From the NCBI GenBank assembly GCA_028696435.1, contig JAQVHC010000066.1:1-7007 (forward strand): a stretch of DNA of 7,007 bases. Direction: 5' to 3'. The translations under genes were made by a program, and so were the position numbers. This document shows, piece by piece, positions 5,907 to 7,007 of the stretch (position 1 is its first letter; every line of letters starts with the position of its first letter). The notes under the pieces were generated by a model. It ran no database searches and had not been told where the DNA came from. It was given only the letters and a program-made list of their open reading frames with translations. Origin of the DNA: Actinomycetota bacterium (GTDB taxonomy: Bacteria > Actinomycetota > Humimicrobiia > Humimicrobiales > Humimicrobiaceae).

Positions 5907-7007
5907 TTATGAGCACTTAGAAAATCCACAATTCCTGCACACATAACAGCCACCTTCAGGTTCCATTATGCCGCCGCAGCCCTCTTCCGGGCATATTACA
6001 ACAGACCTTGGTCCGCTGGTTCTACCCAGGTCAAATTTATTTGAGCCGTTAAGATAATATTCTATTGTCTTTGCCATTGCATCAGGGCAGGAAAGCACAT
6101 GTGTTTCGGGATCAGCAACACATGTTACGCACCTTATTCCCTCAACCTGTTTTATTACAGACTTTATATCTATACCAGACCTTATGGCTATACTAATAAG
6201 CCTGCCCAGAGCTTCGGTCAGTGCCGCACACCCTTCCTCACCGGTATTTATAAAAACCTCACAGATTCCATTTTCATCTGAATTAACAGTAACATAAAGT
6301 TTGCCACAATTCCCGATTTTATATTTCTTGGTCATGCCATAAGTAACTTCCGGTCTTGGTCGTGGTTTTAATCTTATTTCTCCTGCTTCTTCTACACTTC
6401 CTCTTTTTATTTCCTGAGGACTTTTCTTTTTTATCTCTTCTACTTTTTCGCCCTTTTCGAATTTTTCGCTTTCCACCTTTTTACCACTGGGTTCTGCTGT
6501 CAGTGCACCCTCACTTTTCTTCTTACCCTCTACCTGCAGTACCTGGCTACCCCTGCTTCCGTCCCTGAAAATAGTAATTCCCTTACAACCCAGCCTGTAA
6601 GCAAGCATATAAACTTTTTCCACATCCTTAACCGTTGCATCATGTGGAAAATTTACTGTCTTTGAAACTGCGTTATCCACAAACTTCTGGAATGCAGCCT
6701 GGGTTCTTACATGCCAGGCCGGGGAAATCTCATGAGCTGTAACAAAAATCCTTTTATACTTTGAAGGTACCTCATCTATATCTTTTAAATTCCCCTTTTC
6801 AGCTATCTTTTCCATTAGCTCTTCACTATAAAAACCCTCATCTATTGCTATCTTTTTAAAATACTTATTAACCTCTACAAGTTTATCATTGTCCATAACA
6901 TTTTTAACAAACGATATTGCAAATAAAGGTTCAACGCCACTCGAACAATCGGCAATAATACTCAGGGTCCCTGTTGGTGCAATAGTTGTCGTGGTTGCAT
7001 TCCTTAT
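5907..7007 (-). CDS. nrdJ: Adenosylcobalamin-dependent (class II) ribonucleotide reductase, C-terminal part
   Basis: The frame is open from the right edge to TGA at 5907-5909, giving 366 residues; the 5' part is outside. The ATG at 6896 is internal, since 37 conserved residues precede it. The enzyme makes deoxynucleotides from ribonucleotides using a B12-generated thiyl radical and works without oxygen. The visible piece starts in the catalytic barrel with RNATTTTIAPTGTLS (2-16) and CSSGVEPLFA (21-30). It continues through HEISPAWHVRTQAAFQKFVD (92-111) and GCKGITIFRDGSRG (140-153). A Lys/Glu-rich linker follows at about 159-222. Next is the TSCPD domain (about 224-318), with GKLYVTVN and the LSCPD motif at 305-309. 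The end is a cysteine cluster, C339, C344, C354, C357, C360 and C365. The closing CGFSKC is the usual place of the redox-active pair that re-reduces the active site. No B12 riboswitch can be assessed because the promoter is outside. Confidence 0.95.
   Translation of the reverse strand: MRNATTTTIAPTGTLSIIADCSSGVEPLFAISFVKNVMDNDKLVEVNKYFKKIAIDEGFYSEELMEKIAEKGNLKDIDEVPSKYKRIFVTAHEISPAWHVRTQAAFQKFVDNAVSKTVNFPHDATVKDVEKVYMLAYRLGCKGITIFRDGSRGSQVLQVEGKKKSEGALTAEPSGKKVESEKFEKGEKVEEIKKKSPQEIKRGSVEEAGEIRLKPRPRPEVTYGMTKKYKIGNCGKLYVTVNSDENGICEVFINTGEEGCAALTEALGRLISIAIRSGIDIKSVIKQVEGIRCVTCVADPETHVLSCPDAMAKTIEYYLNGSNKFDLGRTSGPRSVVICPEEGCGGIMEPEGGCYVCRNCGFSKCS

Noticed and set aside
6356..6568. Plus-strand hydrophobic ORF opposite the NrdJ linker
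   Set aside because: Its Leu/Phe-rich sequence is just the complement of the Lys/Glu-rich linker, not a real membrane protein.
6894..6896. ATG that could start a 329-residue protein
   Set aside because: The frame stays open upstream to the window edge, and the extra 37 residues (RNATTTTIAPTGT and CSSGVEP) are typical NrdJ core sequence, so this Met is internal.

Overview
The window comes from an AT-rich genome, most likely a low-GC bacterium. The coding regions favour AGA and ATA codons, the spacers are very AT-rich, and there are Shine-Dalgarno sequences and one good sigma-70-type promoter. The gene set (a baeRF-type release-factor relative, a SERCA-like Ca2+ ATPase, a PIN/ribbon-helix-helix toxin-antitoxin pair, a MacroD-type macrodomain protein and a B12-dependent class II ribonucleotide reductase) fits an anaerobe of a Firmicutes-like or uncultured low-GC lineage. 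The sequence alone does not fix the phylum.

Layout. 1-825 (minus) is the N-terminal 275 codons of a baeRF/eRF1-like protein that runs off the left edge. A 507-bp AT-rich divergent spacer (826-1332) holds no gene; it contains a 10-bp inverted repeat (920-987) and a tandem pair of 20-bp units (1151-1190). 1333-4203 (plus) is a complete P-type Ca2+ ATPase starting at GTG. It converges on a VapBC-type pair on the minus strand: antitoxin 4711-4959 and toxin 4316-4714, which overlap by ATGA. The pair has a promoter (4993-5021) overlapped by repeated TTACA/TGTAA half-sites. Transcribed divergently from it is a macrodomain gene (5273-5818, plus) with an unusual leader: an inverted repeat, a strong Shine-Dalgarno 33 nt from the start codon, and between them an 18-bp perfect palindrome and a five-codon mini-ORF. 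It converges on nrdJ (5907-7007, minus), whose reading frame is open through the right edge.

The genes do not form one pathway. Only the toxin and antitoxin form an operon; the others are single units in alternating orientation. nrdJ (deoxynucleotide supply) and the Ca2+ pump look like housekeeping genes. The baeRF relative, the toxin-antitoxin pair and the macrodomain gene look like accessory or stress-related genes. I see no clear new multi-gene system. The items most worth a second look are the macrodomain leader, the Asp-to-Ser change in that protein's active-site loop, the operator of the toxin-antitoxin pair, and the incompletely characterised baeRF gene.
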